From NCBI GenBank assembly GCA_903970295.1, contig CAJCHQ010000844.1, positions 1 through 6,767 on the forward strand: a stretch of DNA of 6,767 nt. Direction: 5' to 3'. The notes under the pieces were generated by a model. It was not told the DNA's origin. It searched no databases and was given only the letters and a program-made list of their open reading frames with translations. Position 1 is the stretch's first letter; the number at the start of each line of letters is the position of its first letter. The position numbers were made by a program, and so were the translations under genes. Of this stretch, positions 5,990-6,767 are shown piece after piece. The DNA comes from Bryobacterales bacterium (GTDB taxonomy: Bacteria > Cyanobacteriota > Vampirovibrionia > Obscuribacterales > Obscuribacteraceae).

Positions 5990-6265
5990 TCACGGGCAGT
6001 ACTTGCATGGTTTGAAAGGATGACGGCGCGCTGTACATTGCAACCGACAACAACGTAGCAAATCCAACACTTCACGCTTTTCAACGCCTGCTAAACGCAG
6101 GCGTTTTTTTTTGCCTTCGATGCGTCGATAGACTCTGCGGCGGTCAGCTTGTTGATAATACGACCGGAAATGACGCAGATACCAGTAGCCGTTACGAATT
6201 TCTTGAATGATTGCCTTTTTCTCGGATGCGGACAGGGTCTCCCATGGGAAAAGCTCTAGTTGCAT
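5990..6265 (-). CDS. Small Cys-rich basic protein of unknown function
   Basis: This is a 91-aa ORF starting MQLELFPWE. It has an aromatic, charged middle (NGYWYLRHFRSYYQQ, 25-39), a very basic stretch (RRRVYRRIEGKKKRLRL, 42-58) and a C-terminal Cys cluster (C72, C73, C77, C87, C90) ending CKYCP. The Cys pairs and basic residues suggest a metal- or nucleic-acid-binding mini-protein, which is inference. ATG 6265 was chosen because the preceding frame to a TTG at 6322 reads unlike protein; no strong ribosome binding site is seen for either. It ends 20 bp from the dif-like site. A terminator-like hairpin of the opposite strand lies within codons 52-61. The length and composition look like a conserved gene, but I cannot name a family. 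Confidence 0.62.
   Translation of the reverse strand: MQLELFPWETLSASEKKAIIQEIRNGYWYLRHFRSYYQQADRRRVYRRIEGKKKRLRLAGVEKREVLDLLRCCRLQCTARRHPFKPCKYCP
6083..6112 (+). terminator. Intrinsic terminator on the plus strand, inside an antisense gene
   Basis: AACGCCTGC (6083-6091) and GCAGGCGTT (6097-6105) form a perfect 9-bp stem with a 5-nt loop, running into nine consecutive T (6104-6112). It would stop plus-strand transcription coming from the tnpT/255-aa gene side. It falls within the coding sequence of the minus-strand 91-aa ORF. Confidence 0.7.
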
Positions 6266-6327
6266 TGCGGCAATTATGCAGGATGCGGCGCTTGATGGGT
6301 ATCCCATATTCACGGTAGACAATTTGT

Positions 6328-6369
6328 CCCATCGTCGCAGGCCCGGTCAACGGGCCTAACCGCTCCTAC
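6328..6369 (-). repeat. REP-like palindrome
   Basis: Read on the minus strand it starts GTAGGAGCGG (6369-6360), then AGGCCCG, loop TTGAC, CGGGCCT (6357-6339), then GCGACGATGGG. A GTAG or GGAG tetranucleotide before a GC-rich imperfect palindrome is the form of REP sequences of Pseudomonas and Xanthomonadaceae. Only one copy is in the window. Confidence 0.45.
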
Positions 6370-6385
6370 ATGGGCCAACATAACA

Positions 6386-6437
6386 GCCCGGGTGCCTTCG
6401 GCATCTGACCATTCGGTCAGACTCAAATCGCCCGGGT
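6386..6437. repeat. Three-way-junction hairpin cluster
   Basis: CCCGGG (6387-6392) can pair with CCCGGG (6431-6436), enclosing two perfect hairpins that abut directly: TGCC-TTC-GGCA (6393-6403) and TCTGACC-ATTC-GGTCAGA (6404-6421). GCCCGGGTG also occurs as a 9-bp direct repeat (6386-6394, 6430-6438). On the minus strand it lies upstream of the 91-aa gene, so it may be a structured leader. It could instead be a degenerate repeat element. Confidence 0.5.
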
Positions 6438-6441
6438 GAAG

Positions 6442-6579
6442 ATGATCAACGGTATTGAAGTCTACAGAAACGAGCCGAATTTAATTCAACCTGGTCAGCT
6501 CAGAAATTGCCCCTGGAACGCATCGAGCGACACCGATCGCGGAATTTTATTCGGTCGATTGTCGATCAACGAAATTTAA
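6442..6579 (+). CDS. Possible 45-aa ORF, doubtful
   Basis: It opens MINGIEVYRNEPNLIQPGQL and ends at TAA 6577-6579. The composition is protein-like without low-complexity bias, but the ribosome binding site is weak (GGTGA only a few bases from ATG). A GTG at 6436 in frame is an alternative start. Its stop overlaps the stop of the minus-strand miniprotein by 2 bases (6577-6578). Chance is a fair explanation at this length. Confidence 0.25.
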   Translation: MINGIEVYRNEPNLIQPGQLRNCPWNASSDTDRGILFGRLSINEI

Positions 6580-6680
6580 CCCTCGTCTCGATCGTACCCC
6601 TGTAACCACAAGAAAACGAGCCAGAGAACAAGACCACATCCAAAAAGAATAGCAATCACGCTATCGCCATCAAGACCCAT
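6576..6680 (-). CDS. 34-aa single-pass membrane miniprotein
   Basis: The translation starts MGLDGDSVIAILFGCGLVLW. Residues about 8-27 form one uninterrupted hydrophobic segment rich in Leu, Val, Phe, Trp and Ile. It is flanked by an acidic N-terminus (D4, D6) and a charged tail ending YDRDEG, with no long soluble part. Start ATG 6680 is preceded by AGGAG (6687-6691 on the opposite strand) at 6 nt, a near-ideal site. The combination of a strong ribosome binding site and a clean transmembrane helix supports a real small membrane protein, perhaps a regulator or subunit of a membrane complex, or a toxin-like peptide. No family is recognised. Confidence 0.6.
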   Translation of the reverse strand: MGLDGDSVIAILFGCGLVLWLVFLWLQGYDRDEG

Positions 6681-6686
6681 TGTCAT

Positions 6687-6691
6687 CTCCT
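6687..6691 (-). promoter_or_regulatory. Ribosome binding site of the 34-aa miniprotein
   Basis: AGGAG on the minus strand is 6 nt before ATG 6680. It is the main evidence that this very short ORF is translated. Confidence 0.6.
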
Positions 6692-6767
6692 GAATTAACG
6701 TTACGCATCACGAAAATTCGCAACGTACTTAACAACGAGAGTTTGATCAAAGCGAACAAGAAAAAGC

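Noticed and set aside
6268..6291. Second dif-like half site (AATTATGC followed by TGCGGCGC)
   Set aside because: Only the ATTATGC word matches. There is no second arm at the right spacing.
6351..6500. Integron attC site starting from GCCTAAC
   Set aside because: No matching GTTRRRY partner at a suitable distance, and the hairpin here fits a REP-like element better.
1..6767. CRISPR array
   Set aside because: No regularly spaced direct repeats anywhere in the window.

Overview
The window looks like an accessory region of a proteobacterial replicon of moderate GC, probably gamma- or betaproteobacterial. The best clues are a 28-bp site closely resembling the XerC/XerD dif site, a recombinase pair of the TnpS/TnpT type known from Tn4651-like transposons, and a REP-like palindrome preceded by GTAG. 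No species can be named from the sequence, and nothing decides between chromosome and plasmid.

Left part (1-2301): a short non-coding flank with an 11-bp inverted repeat is followed by a group II intron. The intron has an intact 552-aa intron-encoded protein (reverse transcriptase, maturase, HNH endonuclease) and a canonical 34-nt domain V and domain VI ending at about 2301. Its 5' end is less certain. The best guess is 203, supported by a 7-bp pairing that would close domain I. A 210-bp stretch after the intron holds no convincing gene.

Middle (2512-4905): a complete tyrosine recombinase on the minus strand is divergent from a KfrA_N-type DNA-binding coiled-coil protein on the plus strand. 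Their AT-rich 141-bp spacer holds a dif-like core (11-6-11) and, on the tnpT side, two further short inverted repeats. This is the layout of a tnpS-rst-tnpT cointegrate-resolution module. No Tn3-family transposase is visible.

Right part (5015-6767): a 255-aa protein of unknown function with a possible HEPN-like motif has a good ribosome binding site 109 bp after tnpT. It is followed at 5942-5969 by the dif-like site. The 14-bp centre of that site matches the centre of the tnpS/tnpT spacer core at 13 of 14 positions, in the same orientation. Beyond it are a 91-aa Cys-rich conserved-looking protein on the minus strand, with a perfect plus-strand terminator hairpin inside its coding sequence, a group of strong hairpins including a REP-like element, and a 34-aa single-pass membrane miniprotein on the minus strand.

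The main idea to test is that the recombinase module and the dif-like site are functionally linked, and that the 2.2-kb segment between the two cores (tnpT plus the 255-aa gene) is a unit that can be excised or was acquired at dif.
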